DNA of 64,000 bases from Paenibacillus agilis (GCF_007786455.1 NZ_VNJK01000006.1:62001-126000), one strand, 5' to 3'; positions 30,407-39,062 are shown, numbered from the stretch's first letter. Made by a program: numbers and translations. Notes: generated from the sequence alone by a model not told the origin.

Positions 30407-30421
30407 AGGGGGTGAGAAACA

Positions 30422-31981
30422 ATGAAGAATGTACTCAAATCTATTCCTGTTCTGTTCGAGAAGGTAGACCAAATTGATACTCGTTTTCAGAAGGTGAAGA
30501 TTTGGCTCATGCACATAGGGCAGAACTACAATAATAGTATCTTCATGAAAGAGTCAGTAGAAGAAGCAATGAGTACTCTAAAAAACACTCCAATACTTGG
30601 TTATATTGAAGAGTCGAGATTGGGAGACAAAGATTTTAGAGGACACGAAGTTGAGCTTGTTGTTGAAGGTGGAGAACTGAAAACCAAGTACATCGGACAA
30701 GCATTTGGAGTAATCCCTGAGAATTGTAATCCTCGATTCGAGATAAAGAAAGGTGACTTCGATAATGAATTGGAGTACCTAGTAGTCGATGGATTGATGT
30801 GGACGAAATTCGATGATGGAGTCAACATCCTAAATACTCATGGTGGAGTTCCGCAGTCGATGGAATTACATGATGATTACGATGGCTACTTTAATGACGA
30901 AGGCGTATTCGTATTTACAAGATTCTCATTCTATGGTGCTTGTTTACTAGGTCAAGATGTTCTTCCTGCCATGCAGAAAGCGAGTGTCGAGGTATCGTTC
31001 TCGGCAAACGTTAATGTCTATCAAGAAGAAATTGCTCGGAAGCTTGAAGAATTTCAGATGGCTTTCAGTAATAAAAATCAAGACAAGGAGGTGGAACAAA
31101 AAATGACACTTGAAGAGTTACTGGCTAAGTACGCCACTACTGTTGACGCATTATCGGAAATAGGCGTGGAGGTAAACACTTATTCTATTGAGGACTTGGA
31201 TGTGAAGCTTGCAGAAGTGTTCGCCAGCAAGGAAGACGACGAAGATGACTCTGACAAAGATGATGAAAAAGGTTCTGACAGTGATGAAGATGAGGACGAT
31301 GAGAAAGAGAAAGATGAGAAAGATTTTTCTCAAGAAAAAGACTCCGAGACTGAATCAATACCTGACAAGTTCACTTTGAACTTTGAATTATCTCATGATG
31401 ACATTCGTAGTCAACTATATACTGGTCTTGACCAACACATTGCAACAGCAATTGGTGGTGAAGAAGAGTGGAGTTGGAACTACATCGTATCTGTTTATGA
31501 CACACACTTCATTACAGAAGATGATTATGGTCGAAAGTTCCATAAGGTCGAATACAGCAGAGAAGGCGACAGTATCGCTCTTGGCAATGTAAGCGAAGTA
31601 TACGCAATGTTCCTTACTAGCGATGAGAAAGGCGCACTTGAACTGATGCGCTCTAGCTTCGAACAGTACGAGAAAGAGAATACCGAACTGAAAGAGTTCC
31701 AAGCGAACGTTCTTAAAGGACAGCATGAAGCTTTAGCAGAAGAGGTTATTGCTCAATTCGATAAGCTTACAGAAGATGATGTTACGGAGATTCGAGAGAA
31801 TATTCACAACTCTACTTTAGAGCAAATCGAATCTAAGTGCTTTGAGATGGTTGGTCGTAAGACTACAAAATTCTCTGCACCAAAAACCACATACAGCATG
31901 AAGATTGGTGTTAACGCAAACCAAGATTCTCCTAGCCCAAGTGGTTACGCTCATCTCTTCAAAAAGCATGGGCTTTCCTAA
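30422..31981 (+). CDS. Prohead protease/scaffold-type protein (YonD-like)
   Basis: 519 residues. The first 210 residues (WLMHIGQNYNNSIFMKESVEEAMSTLKNTPILGYIEE...DFRGHEVELVVEGGELK) resemble phage prohead-protease domains. Residues about 270-310 are an acidic low-complexity linker (EDDEDDSDKDDEKGSDSDEDEDDEKEK). The rest is helical and scaffold-like, ending in a basic segment. An internal GGAGGTGG followed by ATG 31103 (codon 228, MTLEELLAKY) would make a separate 292-residue scaffold protein, as in lambda C/Nu3. Corresponds by position to SPbeta YonD. Confidence 0.8.
   Translation: MKNVLKSIPVLFEKVDQIDTRFQKVKIWLMHIGQNYNNSIFMKESVEEAMSTLKNTPILGYIEESRLGDKDFRGHEVELVVEGGELKTKYIGQAFGVIPENCNPRFEIKKGDFDNELEYLVVDGLMWTKFDDGVNILNTHGGVPQSMELHDDYDGYFNDEGVFVFTRFSFYGACLLGQDVLPAMQKASVEVSFSANVNVYQEEIARKLEEFQMAFSNKNQDKEVEQKMTLEELLAKYATTVDALSEIGVEVNTYSIEDLDVKLAEVFASKEDDEDDSDKDDEKGSDSDEDEDDEKEKDEKDFSQEKDSETESIPDKFTLNFELSHDDIRSQLYTGLDQHIATAIGGEEEWSWNYIVSVYDTHFITEDDYGRKFHKVEYSREGDSIALGNVSEVYAMFLTSDEKGALELMRSSFEQYEKENTELKEFQANVLKGQHEALAEEVIAQFDKLTEDDVTEIRENIHNSTLEQIESKCFEMVGRKTTKFSAPKTTYSMKIGVNANQDSPSPSGYAHLFKKHGLS
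31103..31981 (+). CDS. Possible nested scaffold protein (internal start)
   Basis: Same frame as the 519-residue gene, from ATG 31103, ten bases after GGAGGT. The product would be the acidic linker and helical C-terminal part (292 residues). Internal scaffold starts are well known in phage capsid modules, but whether this one is used cannot be decided from sequence. Confidence 0.5.
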   Translation: MTLEELLAKYATTVDALSEIGVEVNTYSIEDLDVKLAEVFASKEDDEDDSDKDDEKGSDSDEDEDDEKEKDEKDFSQEKDSETESIPDKFTLNFELSHDDIRSQLYTGLDQHIATAIGGEEEWSWNYIVSVYDTHFITEDDYGRKFHKVEYSREGDSIALGNVSEVYAMFLTSDEKGALELMRSSFEQYEKENTELKEFQANVLKGQHEALAEEVIAQFDKLTEDDVTEIRENIHNSTLEQIESKCFEMVGRKTTKFSAPKTTYSMKIGVNANQDSPSPSGYAHLFKKHGLS

Positions 31982-32021
31982 TACAAATTAATCTTTTATT
32001 TTCTAAAGGAGGAAATAAACA

Positions 32022-32510
32022 ATGGCAGTTATTCGTTTGGATAAGATTACTGGTGGACACTTAGAGTCAATCCGTCACACAGCAGTATTGAAGAATGGTC
32101 ATTTTGTTCAGCTAGGCTCCCTTGTGAGTGGCGAAACAGAGTTGTACACAGTTGAAACGGCACAGGTTGCGGCAGACTTGAAGAAAGAGTTCTTGCTTCA
32201 TGCTACGCCAGAGGTTATGGCTGACCCTCGTCAAGCTGGACTTAAACACTTCCAAGTTGAAGCTGGCGAAGCAGGACGCGCTTACCACTTGGTAAAAGGT
32301 GATGTTATCACTTTGACAGCAGACCTCATTGATGGCACTCCTGTAGTTGACCAGTTTGTAGTACCACAACTAAACTCTCTGAAACTTGAAGCATCCCCTG
32401 ATGGTCTTCAGGGTACTGACGAAACTAGTCTGGTACTCGAAGTAGTTCGCAAGACTACACTTGGCTTTGACAACGCTGACGCGTTCCAACTTCGTGTAAT
32501 CAAGGCTTAA
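32022..32510 (+). CDS. Head decoration or minor head protein
   Basis: 162 residues, GGAGG eight bases before ATG. Beta-rich, with no Cys and an even composition typical of abundant virion proteins (MAVIRLDKITGGHLESIRHTAVLKNGHFVQLGSLVSGETELYTVE). The position between scaffold and major capsid protein matches decoration proteins of HK97-type phages. High-expression style codons match the capsid gene. No direct family motif recognised. Confidence 0.75.
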   Translation: MAVIRLDKITGGHLESIRHTAVLKNGHFVQLGSLVSGETELYTVETAQVAADLKKEFLLHATPEVMADPRQAGLKHFQVEAGEAGRAYHLVKGDVITLTADLIDGTPVVDQFVVPQLNSLKLEASPDGLQGTDETSLVLEVVRKTTLGFDNADAFQLRVIKA

Positions 32511-32511
32511 T

Positions 32512-32531
32512 AGAAGCCAAAGAAAGTACTG
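32512..32531 (+). promoter_or_regulatory. AGAAGCCAAAGAAAGTACTG element before the capsid gene
   Basis: It begins two bases after the stop of the decoration gene and precedes a hairpin. No sigma-A -10 follows. The 20 bases match the copy at 24159 almost exactly. Confidence 0.65.
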
Positions 32532-32539
32532 AAATGATT

Positions 32540-32571
32540 AAATAACCCTATCTTGTATAGGGTTATTTGTC
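32540..32571 (+). terminator. Hairpin before the capsid gene
   Basis: Perfect 11-bp stem AAATAACCCTA/TAGGGTTATTT with a 7-base loop, ending TTTGTC. It is either a partial terminator or a stability/processing hairpin at the 5' end of capsid mRNA. Confidence 0.6.
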
Positions 32572-32625
32572 ATGACTTGAATGTCACACAAAAAATATTT
32601 GATTTATTTTAAGGAGGAAATACAG

Positions 32626-33603
32626 ATGCGCGAAATCGCTAAATTGGCAATTGACGTATACAAGAACCAAGGAGAAGCAACTAAATTCTCTCGCACAGAC
32701 GCAATGGAAGTTCTTCGGAAAGAATTAGTGGAAGCTAATGGTGGTTCTGATAAATTGACACCTAAATCCTTCCGTAACAACCCACAGTTGTTTGCAATTC
32801 TGGAAGAAGCACTCGACATTTTGGTTGAGGAAGGTATCAAAGGTCAATTCGACACGTTTGTAGAAACGGTTGTAATTGAGCATGGTGACGCGAAAGTGTT
32901 CACAATCGAAGAGAATCGTCTGTTTGACGTAGCCATCGTTTCCGATGGTAATGGCGACCTTCGTCGTGACCGTTTGGACGTTGGCGAACTGACAGTTAAG
33001 ACTTACATGATGGGTGTAGCTGTCTACGAAGAACTTTCTCGCTTGCTTGCTGGTCGTCAAGACTTTGCAAAATTGGTTGAGAATGTAGCTCGTTCTTACG
33101 AGAACAAAATCCAGAATCTAATCTACGATGCTGTTTACAACAGCTACAATCAATTGGGTTCCACTTACGCTATCTCTGGTACATTCAGCGAAGCTAAATT
33201 GGATGAATTGATTGCTCACGTAGAAGCCGCAACTGGCATGGAAGCAATGATTCTTGGTACGAAATCGGCATTGGCTAAAATCAACTATGGTACTGAGTCT
33301 GAGAAATCGAAAGAAGCACGTAACGACTTCGGTTTTTATGGCAATTTCCATGGTACACCGATGATGGCTATCAAGCAAGCGCACAAAGTTGGTTCTAACG
33401 ACTTTGCAATTGATAATGGTTTCATCATGGTCGTTCCTAAATCGCCTGACAAGTTCGTTAAGCTTGTAATGGAAGGCGACTCGATGATTATCGAGGGAGA
33501 TGGCTCCAACCGTAAAGATATGCAACGTGAGTACACCTTCATTAAAAAGGCTGGTATCGCGGTGCTGTCTGCGGCTAAGTACGGTATCTACCGTATCTCC
33601 TAA
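32626..33603 (+). CDS. Major capsid protein
   Basis: 325 residues from ATG 32626 (GGAGG seven bases upstream); the longer reading to 32581 would start before the ribosome site. Typical HK97-fold layout: helical N-arm (MREIAKLAIDVYKNQGEATKF), a spine region (FSEAKLDELIAHVEAATGMEAMILGTKSALAKINYG), then a P-domain and beta-hinge (NGFIMVVPKSPDKFVKLVMEGDSMIIEGDG...EYTFIKKAGIAVLSAAKYGIYRIS). It corresponds to the SPbeta capsid gene by order and length. Strong terminator downstream. Confidence 0.9.
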   Translation: MREIAKLAIDVYKNQGEATKFSRTDAMEVLRKELVEANGGSDKLTPKSFRNNPQLFAILEEALDILVEEGIKGQFDTFVETVVIEHGDAKVFTIEENRLFDVAIVSDGNGDLRRDRLDVGELTVKTYMMGVAVYEELSRLLAGRQDFAKLVENVARSYENKIQNLIYDAVYNSYNQLGSTYAISGTFSEAKLDELIAHVEAATGMEAMILGTKSALAKINYGTESEKSKEARNDFGFYGNFHGTPMMAIKQAHKVGSNDFAIDNGFIMVVPKSPDKFVKLVMEGDSMIIEGDGSNRKDMQREYTFIKKAGIAVLSAAKYGIYRIS

Positions 33604-33617
33604 TTGGGAGATCATAC

Positions 33618-33653
33618 GCAAGGGAGACTTAGGTCTTCCTTGCTTTTTTATTT
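33618..33653 (+). terminator. Terminator after the major capsid gene
   Basis: Stem GCAAGG-AGAC/GTCT-CCTTGC, loop of 4, followed by TTTTTTATTT. Confidence 0.9.
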
Positions 33654-33684
33654 ATCAAAAGAGAGTTAAAGGAGATGTTTTAAT

Positions 33685-34440
33685 ATGAAAACAAAGGCAC
33701 AGTTGATTGAAGAGATTTTGAGCATCAAAGAAGTGGATACGAAGTCCAATCTCATGAAGCTGTCTCTAGCAAAGCTAGAATCACTTCTAAGCGAGCTAGA
33801 AGACGAACTGGTACAAACACCTTCAGAAGACCTTGTAACGAAACAGGCAACACCACAGGTGGACATGCAAGCGCTTATGGAACAGATGAAGCGCGAGTTG
33901 ATGCCAGCCCTGTTGGAGCAAGCGCGCAAGGAAGTAGAAGCAGAGCGACCTAAAGCAGAAAAAAGTACCGTCCAAAAAAATATTGTTAAGCGTGAAGAAA
34001 TCGACCGATTTGAGCAGATTCCAGTGATGAATATCACGAATGGCACATTGGTTTACGCATCTCGCAAAACTGGTGCAGAATGGATTTTCACTGACTATGG
34101 CGACATTGAGTACATGGAATTCCAAGAGCTTCTTACAATGCGTAGTTCTCAACGTCGATTCTTTGACGAGCCTTTCCTGTTGGTTATGGATGACAGAGTA
34201 GTTGAACATCTCGGACTTACGAAGATGTATCAAAATATTAAGAATCCAGAACAAATCGACGTAATCTTCAAAATGAATCAACCTGAGTTTGAAGAAATTG
34301 TTGATAAGTCGCCAAAGGGAATTAAGCATCTCATTGTTTCCAGAGCAAAAAAACTTTATGACAGTGGAGAATTGGATTCGGTTAAAAAACTGAATTTTAT
34401 CAATAGTCGATTCCAGACAGATATTGGTCAAAGGGGGTAA
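33685..34440 (+). CDS. Head-associated protein of unknown function
   Basis: 251 residues, AGGAGATG before ATG. A coiled-coil N-terminal third (QLIEEILSIKEVDTKSNLMKLSLAKLESLLSELEDEL), a Pro/Lys-rich linker near 90-105, then a compact domain (MNITNGTLVYASRKTGAEWIFTDYGDIEYMEFQELLTMRSSQRRFFDEPFLLVMDDRVVEHLGL). The C-terminal domain resembles phage proteins lying between capsid and connector genes. Role inferred from position only. Confidence 0.75.
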   Translation: MKTKAQLIEEILSIKEVDTKSNLMKLSLAKLESLLSELEDELVQTPSEDLVTKQATPQVDMQALMEQMKRELMPALLEQARKEVEAERPKAEKSTVQKNIVKREEIDRFEQIPVMNITNGTLVYASRKTGAEWIFTDYGDIEYMEFQELLTMRSSQRRFFDEPFLLVMDDRVVEHLGLTKMYQNIKNPEQIDVIFKMNQPEFEEIVDKSPKGIKHLIVSRAKKLYDSGELDSVKKLNFINSRFQTDIGQRG

Positions 34441-34445
34441 TGTAA

Positions 34446-34871
34446 ATGACAACTCCCCTATCGGAAGTCTATGACTTCTTTTTAACGAAGGTCACTGATT
34501 ATTCGTTTATCAGCCTTAATGAGACTGGCGATTTGGAGTCAGTCTTGTACAAGCATCTTAGGAGCGCAATTGTTCGATTTACTGGTTCAGCGAAAGACTT
34601 GACAGTTGATAAGAGAGAACAACAGTTTTTATCAACTCTTGATGATTTCGAGAAGGAAATACTCGCTACTTTAATGACCATTAGCTATACATCAGGCAAG
34701 GTTACGCACATCAAAAACATGGAACAAATCCTCTCCGACAAAGAATACAAAATTTACTCCACAGCAAATCATTTGAGTCAATTGCTTTCATTGAAGAAAG
34801 ACCTAAATTTAGAAGCTTCCAACCTAATGGTTAGCTATTCATATCGGAATGGCTTAGACGATTTAGAATGA
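34446..34871 (+). CDS. Head-tail connector protein (adaptor-like)
   Basis: 141 residues, GGGGGTAATG before the ATG. All-helical (VYDFFLTKVTDYSFISLNETGDLESVLYKHLRSAIVRFTG...LISMTYTSGK-like segments), as for gp6/gp15-type adaptors that follow the capsid gene. It overlaps the next gene by 4 bases. Confidence 0.7.
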   Translation: MTTPLSEVYDFFLTKVTDYSFISLNETGDLESVLYKHLRSAIVRFTGSAKDLTVDKREQQFLSTLDDFEKEILATLMTISYTSGKVTHIKNMEQILSDKEYKIYSTANHLSQLLSLKKDLNLEASNLMVSYSYRNGLDDLE

Positions 34872-35164
34872 AGACGCAATATGGAATAATCAATGAAAAT
34901 CAATTAGATGCTTATATGTCAAAGTTGATTGGAAGAGTCTTTAAGATTATTCCAATGAACGAGGAACAAGTAAGCACACTTGAAGCGTATGTGGACTCTC
35001 TATTGAGAGAATTGATGGGGAATTCGAAGCTATTTCTAGGAGAAGAATTGCTTTCGGTGTGCGGAACACTAAAGGGTCTTGATTATAGCGACCACAGGTT
35101 ATTAAAAAGTGATGTATTCAAAGCGATTGAACTAATCGAAAAAGCAAGAGAGCGAGTGAAGTAA
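34868..35164 (+). CDS. Small head/connector protein
   Basis: 98 residues, helical (MKTQYGIINENQLDAYMSKLIGRVFKIIPMNEEQVSTLEAYVDSLLRELMG). Start overlaps the previous stop (ATGA). It ends one base before the next start. Function unknown; part of the connector operon. Confidence 0.75.
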   Translation: MKTQYGIINENQLDAYMSKLIGRVFKIIPMNEEQVSTLEAYVDSLLRELMGNSKLFLGEELLSVCGTLKGLDYSDHRLLKSDVFKAIELIEKARERVK

Positions 35165-35821
35165 ATGGACTTGACTCTATATCAAAAGATGATTGGCGCA
35201 AACAACTCTAATATGACACAGGCTTACATTAACGACTCCATCTCTCATGTTAACGATATGTTTAGTAAGTCTCCCTCTTACAGAAAGGTCGTGATTGATG
35301 GAGTCGATTCTGATTGTATTATCAATCGAAAAAAGTCTCATCAAATGGATTTACTTCTCAGACCAAATTTTACTATCGACAAAGGTTCGTATGTGGTTCT
35401 TGGTCTAAATACTTTTATCGTTATGGACTTTATCGAAAATGAAATATATCCGAAGGCTAACGTCAATCTTTGTAATAGGTCATTGCGTTGGAAAGATAGT
35501 CAGGGTGAGATTAAAGAATACAAGTGTTTCGTCACAGGTACGACATACGAAGAGGATGACGCAAAGATTGTGTATAACTCTGATGGAGAACTCACTGTTC
35601 AAGTGCAGTTCAATGACGACACAAAAGCCATTAAACCTCAAATGAGGTTTATTTTTGATGAAAGTGTTTATGAAGTTACTTCGATTGACACTGCATCGAA
35701 AGTTTACAATGGCAAAGGCTTCATGAAGCTTATTCTGAAATTCACTAATACGACAGATACAGATGATAAAGACAATCAAATTGCTGATTCTAGCGGCAAT
35801 TCAGGATGGGGTGGATGGTAA
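35165..35821 (+). CDS. Head-closure (stopper-like) protein
   Basis: 218 residues. The core is beta-rich (VDSDCIINRKKSHQMDLLLRPNFTIDKGSYVVLGLNTFIVMDFIENEIYPKANVNLCNRSLRWKDSQGEIKEY), which resembles stopper proteins (SPP1 gp16-like) that seal the connector. Cys residues 53 and about 103, 120 may be structural. It ends in a Gly/Ser/Trp tail. Stop and next start overlap by 1 base (TAATG). Confidence 0.7.
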   Translation: MDLTLYQKMIGANNSNMTQAYINDSISHVNDMFSKSPSYRKVVIDGVDSDCIINRKKSHQMDLLLRPNFTIDKGSYVVLGLNTFIVMDFIENEIYPKANVNLCNRSLRWKDSQGEIKEYKCFVTGTTYEEDDAKIVYNSDGELTVQVQFNDDTKAIKPQMRFIFDESVYEVTSIDTASKVYNGKGFMKLILKFTNTTDTDDKDNQIADSSGNSGWGGW

Positions 35822-36306
35822 TGAACTTTGAAAGATTATCATCGAACATCATCGCAATTATCGGAGAAGTTCTGAGAAATCAACAACTCATTAATCATTT
35901 GGGTTGGAATGGAGACAATCCATCTACCCAAATGATTAATCCTGCATTGCTTGCTCCAAGGGGAACAAGCGAGAGAATCTTTCCGTATCCATTCGATACT
36001 ACATTTAAAGATGATGTTCGAACTCAGTTGCACATCTATTATCCGCAACTGAAATTCGAAAATAATGGCAATGCAGGAAGGGCGGCAATCCTATTCGACA
36101 TTGTTGTTCATAAAGACATTTGGTTGCTTACTGACAAAGGAGAGAAAATCATTCGCCCATATCAAATCGCGACATTAATCCTTGACGCTTTCAAAGATAA
36201 GAACGTTGAGGGTTTAGGAGAAATTCATTTCATTAGTGCAGAACACACAGTTGTCAATGAACAGTTCGAAGGATTTCGTCTCGTTGCTACTACCACAGAA
36301 TTTTAA
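35821..36306 (+). CDS. Tail completion/terminator-like protein
   Basis: 161 residues from ATG 35821, whose A is the last base of the upstream TAA. Pattern of alternating helices and strands (NIIAIIGEVLRNQQLINHLGWNGDNPSTQ...LHIYYPQLKFENNGNAGRAAILFDIVVHKDIWLLTDKGEKIIRPYQIATLILDAFKDK) as in minor tail or tail-terminator proteins (gp17/gpU-like). Position supports this. Confidence 0.7.
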   Translation: MNFERLSSNIIAIIGEVLRNQQLINHLGWNGDNPSTQMINPALLAPRGTSERIFPYPFDTTFKDDVRTQLHIYYPQLKFENNGNAGRAAILFDIVVHKDIWLLTDKGEKIIRPYQIATLILDAFKDKNVEGLGEIHFISAEHTVVNEQFEGFRLVATTTEF

Positions 36307-36321
36307 GGAGAGTGATTATCA

Positions 36322-37068
36322 ATGGAAGAGATTGATTTGAAACTCAAGCTATTTTCTGGTAGGGCAATAAATGCGGAAGGTTATGGGGACATAATTCCAC
36401 TCACAATACGAGAGATAGTTGACGTTGGCTATTCTGAATATATGAAGTGTTTAAATATTATGACTTTGACTACGAAAGATTTCTTAGAAGACGCAACTGA
36501 TGATATCAGCGTTTTTGACCTACTTCTTTTATATGGTGGAGAAGAAATAGAGAGTATTTTTGAAAAGGCTTTATCCCTTTTTTTGAAAGGGGAGATAGTC
36601 GTAGATAGGGATGATTTGCGTATCTTCGTTAAGGTTAGCGAGGACACAATCAACATTGTTAACAAAGATAACTATCGCGAAATTCAAGAAGTTATTAAGT
36701 GGCAGAACTATATCAATAGCTTTGACGAGAAGAAACTTGATAAGAATTTTGACCCTGCTGACGAGGAAACTCGAAAGCTAAAAGAACAAATGGATGCAGT
36801 TGCGAAGCGAAGGGATGAATTGAAGAAAAAGCAAAATCAAGCTGATTTGAACGAAGAGGAATCTGACATTGACTTTTACGACATTCTCTCAGCTATATCT
36901 TCCAAGTCATATGGAATTAGCGAATTAAACGTTCTTGATATGACTGTGTACCAAGTGTACAGGAAATTCAAACGTATGGAAATCATCGACCAATATGACA
37001 TAAGCATCAAGTCGATTTTAGCAGGAGCAAAAGATGTCAAGTTAAGACACTGGTCTAGTAAGGCATAG
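36322..37068 (+). CDS. Tail-assembly associated protein
   Basis: 248 residues with AGGAGAGTG before ATG. Starts with a beta strand pair (IDLKLKLFSGRAINAEGYGDIIPLTIREIVDVGYSEYM), then is helical and charged, with a Lys/Glu coiled-coil segment (EETRKLKEQMDAVAKRRDELKKKQNQADLNEEE, about 148-180). Immediately before the tail tube gene. Role unknown; a baseplate or tail chaperone role is possible. Confidence 0.7.
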   Translation: MEEIDLKLKLFSGRAINAEGYGDIIPLTIREIVDVGYSEYMKCLNIMTLTTKDFLEDATDDISVFDLLLLYGGEEIESIFEKALSLFLKGEIVVDRDDLRIFVKVSEDTINIVNKDNYREIQEVIKWQNYINSFDEKKLDKNFDPADEETRKLKEQMDAVAKRRDELKKKQNQADLNEEESDIDFYDILSAISSKSYGISELNVLDMTVYQVYRKFKRMEIIDQYDISIKSILAGAKDVKLRHWSSKA

Positions 37069-37158
37069 TTTGTGTCCAAAATCGACAAGTTTCAATGCGT
37101 TAACCACTATTAATATTGAGCGCACTAAATATTATTTCTCAAAAGGAGAGGATTGCAC

Positions 37159-37914
37159 ATGGCACGTTTTGGTGTTAAGGAAGTAGCAGACGTAATGTTA
37201 ATAAATCTGCTCACTAACAAAGTTGACCTATTCTTGGACACATTGAAGTTGTCCAATCTCGAAAATGCGGCTGAAACAGTTTACGCTAATGGTGGTAAAG
37301 GAGCACCTCGTTTGATTTCGTGGGACTTCGGTCGTACTGCTACGTTTAACGTACAGGATGCTCTTTTGAACCCGAAAGCAATCGCAATGCAAGCTGGTAC
37401 AGACTTGGAGAAGAAAGTTGAAACGATTTACGAGCGCGTTGTCGCTATTTCAACTGACGATGGTTCTGGTAACTCCAAGATTACGTTGGAGCAAACTCCT
37501 GATGTTGGCTCTGTAGAAATCTACGAGACAACTGATGGATATAGTCAAGACAAAGAGGTGACGAAGGCGTCTATTACTGTAACTGGTAACGATGTTACTA
37601 TTCCTTCCGCATCTTTGGCTGTTGGTAAGCAAGTAATTGTTTACTTTACGTATCAAACGACTGCTGACGCAGAAGTTATCACTCTGAAATCCGACAAGTT
37701 CGGTGGTTTCTACCGCGTTGTTGGTAAAACGCTGTGGCGTTCAGAAGCTACTGGTAAAGACGAGAAAGTTCAAATCGTCATTCCTAAAGCTAAAATCAGT
37801 TCTGCGTTCACGCTGACGATGCAACCAGATGGCGACCCATCTGTGTTTGACATGAATCTGGATGTTTTTAAAGATTCTTCCAGTACCGATATGGTAAAAA
37901 TCGTTCGATACTAA
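37159..37914 (+). CDS. Major tail tube protein
   Basis: 251 residues from ATG 37159 (GGAGAGG upstream). Single-domain, even composition, no Cys, with Ig-like beta strands in the middle (SVEIYETTDGYSQDKEVTKASITVTGNDVTIPSASLAVGKQVIVYFTYQ) and a tube-like end (KTLWRSEATGKDEKVQIVIPKAKISSAFTLTMQPDGDPSVFDMNLDVFKD). The ending is characteristic of tail tube proteins. It is followed by a strong terminator, as expected for a highly expressed gene. Confidence 0.85.
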   Translation: MARFGVKEVADVMLINLLTNKVDLFLDTLKLSNLENAAETVYANGGKGAPRLISWDFGRTATFNVQDALLNPKAIAMQAGTDLEKKVETIYERVVAISTDDGSGNSKITLEQTPDVGSVEIYETTDGYSQDKEVTKASITVTGNDVTIPSASLAVGKQVIVYFTYQTTADAEVITLKSDKFGGFYRVVGKTLWRSEATGKDEKVQIVIPKAKISSAFTLTMQPDGDPSVFDMNLDVFKDSSSTDMVKIVRY

Positions 37915-37920
37915 AAGTTA

Positions 37921-37942
37921 TAGAAGCTGAAAAAAGTATCGG
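37921..37942 (+). promoter_or_regulatory. Variant AAAGAAAGTAC element after the tail tube gene
   Basis: TAGAAGCTGAAAAAAGTATCGG, seven bases after the stop. It keeps the AGAAGC and AAAGTA parts of the shared element but is the weakest intergenic copy. Confidence 0.45.
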
Positions 37943-37954
37943 TAAAAACACTTT

Positions 37955-37995
37955 AATGGTGAGAGGGGGTAATTTCCCCTTTCACCATTTTTTTT
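37955..37995 (+). terminator. Terminator after the tail tube gene
   Basis: Stem AATGGTGA-AGGGG/CCCCT-TCACCATT with one bulge, followed by T8. Confidence 0.92.
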
Positions 37996-38049
37996 GTCTT
38001 CTAAATAAAACTAAAATTTCATCTTTAGAGATTAAAGGAGGAAAAATCA

Positions 38050-38553
38050 ATGACAGAACAAATTCGTAGTCTTGATTTCCAGACAATCGAAAGGGCAAGT
38101 GAAAAGTACGCTAATCTACGCGAAGTAGTTGTCCAAATGGAAATTGAGAACGATGAGATTGAGAGTTTCATTGTCGAGATTTACAGATATTTCAGTCCAG
38201 TTCAAATTAAGATGTGCGTACAAGAATTGGTTGAGAAACTTGACCATGTTCGGGCGCACAACAAGGGGCAAGTTACTACCATTATGGTTCCTTATATGGT
38301 TTTCCTTATCATCAAGCACTTCACTACACTGAAACTGCCAAACCGATTTGCAGAGCAGTTGAAGGCTATCGAACACATGACGAATACAGGTGTTCTATTC
38401 CAGATTTTTATGAACATGGATGCAGAACAAATCAATTTGATTCAACAAGAAGTTGCATTTGTTGTTGACAATTTCAATAACAATATGGAACAGGTTGAAG
38501 AGTTTAAGAATCAGATTCGTGAACAACTCGTTGATAAAAGCTTGTTGGAGTGA
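38050..38553 (+). CDS. Tail assembly chaperone-like protein
   Basis: 167 residues, GGAGG eight bases before ATG. Helical (FQTIERASEKYANLREVVVQMEIENDEIESFIVEIYRYFSPVQIKMCVQELVEKLDHVRAHNKG...MVPYMVFLIIKHFT). Follows the tube gene, where siphoviruses usually encode the tape-measure chaperones. I see no slippery sequence with a -1/+1 extension, so frameshifting is not supported. Confidence 0.65.
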   Translation: MTEQIRSLDFQTIERASEKYANLREVVVQMEIENDEIESFIVEIYRYFSPVQIKMCVQELVEKLDHVRAHNKGQVTTIMVPYMVFLIIKHFTTLKLPNRFAEQLKAIEHMTNTGVLFQIFMNMDAEQINLIQQEVAFVVDNFNNNMEQVEEFKNQIREQLVDKSLLE

Positions 38554-38558
38554 TGAGC

Positions 38559-39053
38559 ATGTCGTACAAAAATTTTGATGCGTTAAGAAAAGCGATTATG
38601 AAAAAAGCAAAAGAGGGGATGCAAAACAGCGTCCTCCCTGTAGTGCAAAAGCAGATGAAGGATTCGATAGAATCTGAGGTCTACAGTGTTTATACACCTA
38701 TTGAATACAATCGTCGAGAGTATTCAAATGGAGGTTTGGGCGATATGAATGTCATGAAAGGTTATGCCTTAAATGAGGGTAAAACTGGATTTGACTTCTT
38801 AGTTCAGAACGAAGCGAGAGCAAGTGGAGGTAATGGTTTGGTTGCTCCACTCATCATTAAAGGTCAACTATGGGCTATAACAAACAACTACATTTTGAAG
38901 CACACAAAAATCCCAAGTTACGAAAAAATGCTTTTAAAAAACTCATATGGATTCACACCTTTCTATGAGCCAAGGGATTTCATTGGTCACACGAAAGACA
39001 ATCTCGAAAAAACGAAATTAGCTAAGAAATTAAATGACTACATGAACAAGTAG
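38559..39053 (+). CDS. HK97 gp10-like tail completion protein
   Basis: 164 residues from ATG 38559, eight bases after GGAG; GTG 38550 and ATG 38553 are alternatives. Basic helical start (MSYKNFDALRKAIMKKAKEGMQNSVLPVVQKQMKDSIESEVYSVYTPIEYNRREYSNGGLGD) typical of gp10-family neck/tail completion proteins, and a C-terminus with a flexible Lys tail. Overlaps the chaperone-like gene. Confidence 0.75.
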   Translation: MSYKNFDALRKAIMKKAKEGMQNSVLPVVQKQMKDSIESEVYSVYTPIEYNRREYSNGGLGDMNVMKGYALNEGKTGFDFLVQNEARASGGNGLVAPLIIKGQLWAITNNYILKHTKIPSYEKMLLKNSYGFTPFYEPRDFIGHTKDNLEKTKLAKKLNDYMNK

Positions 39054-39062
39054 GTGATTCAC

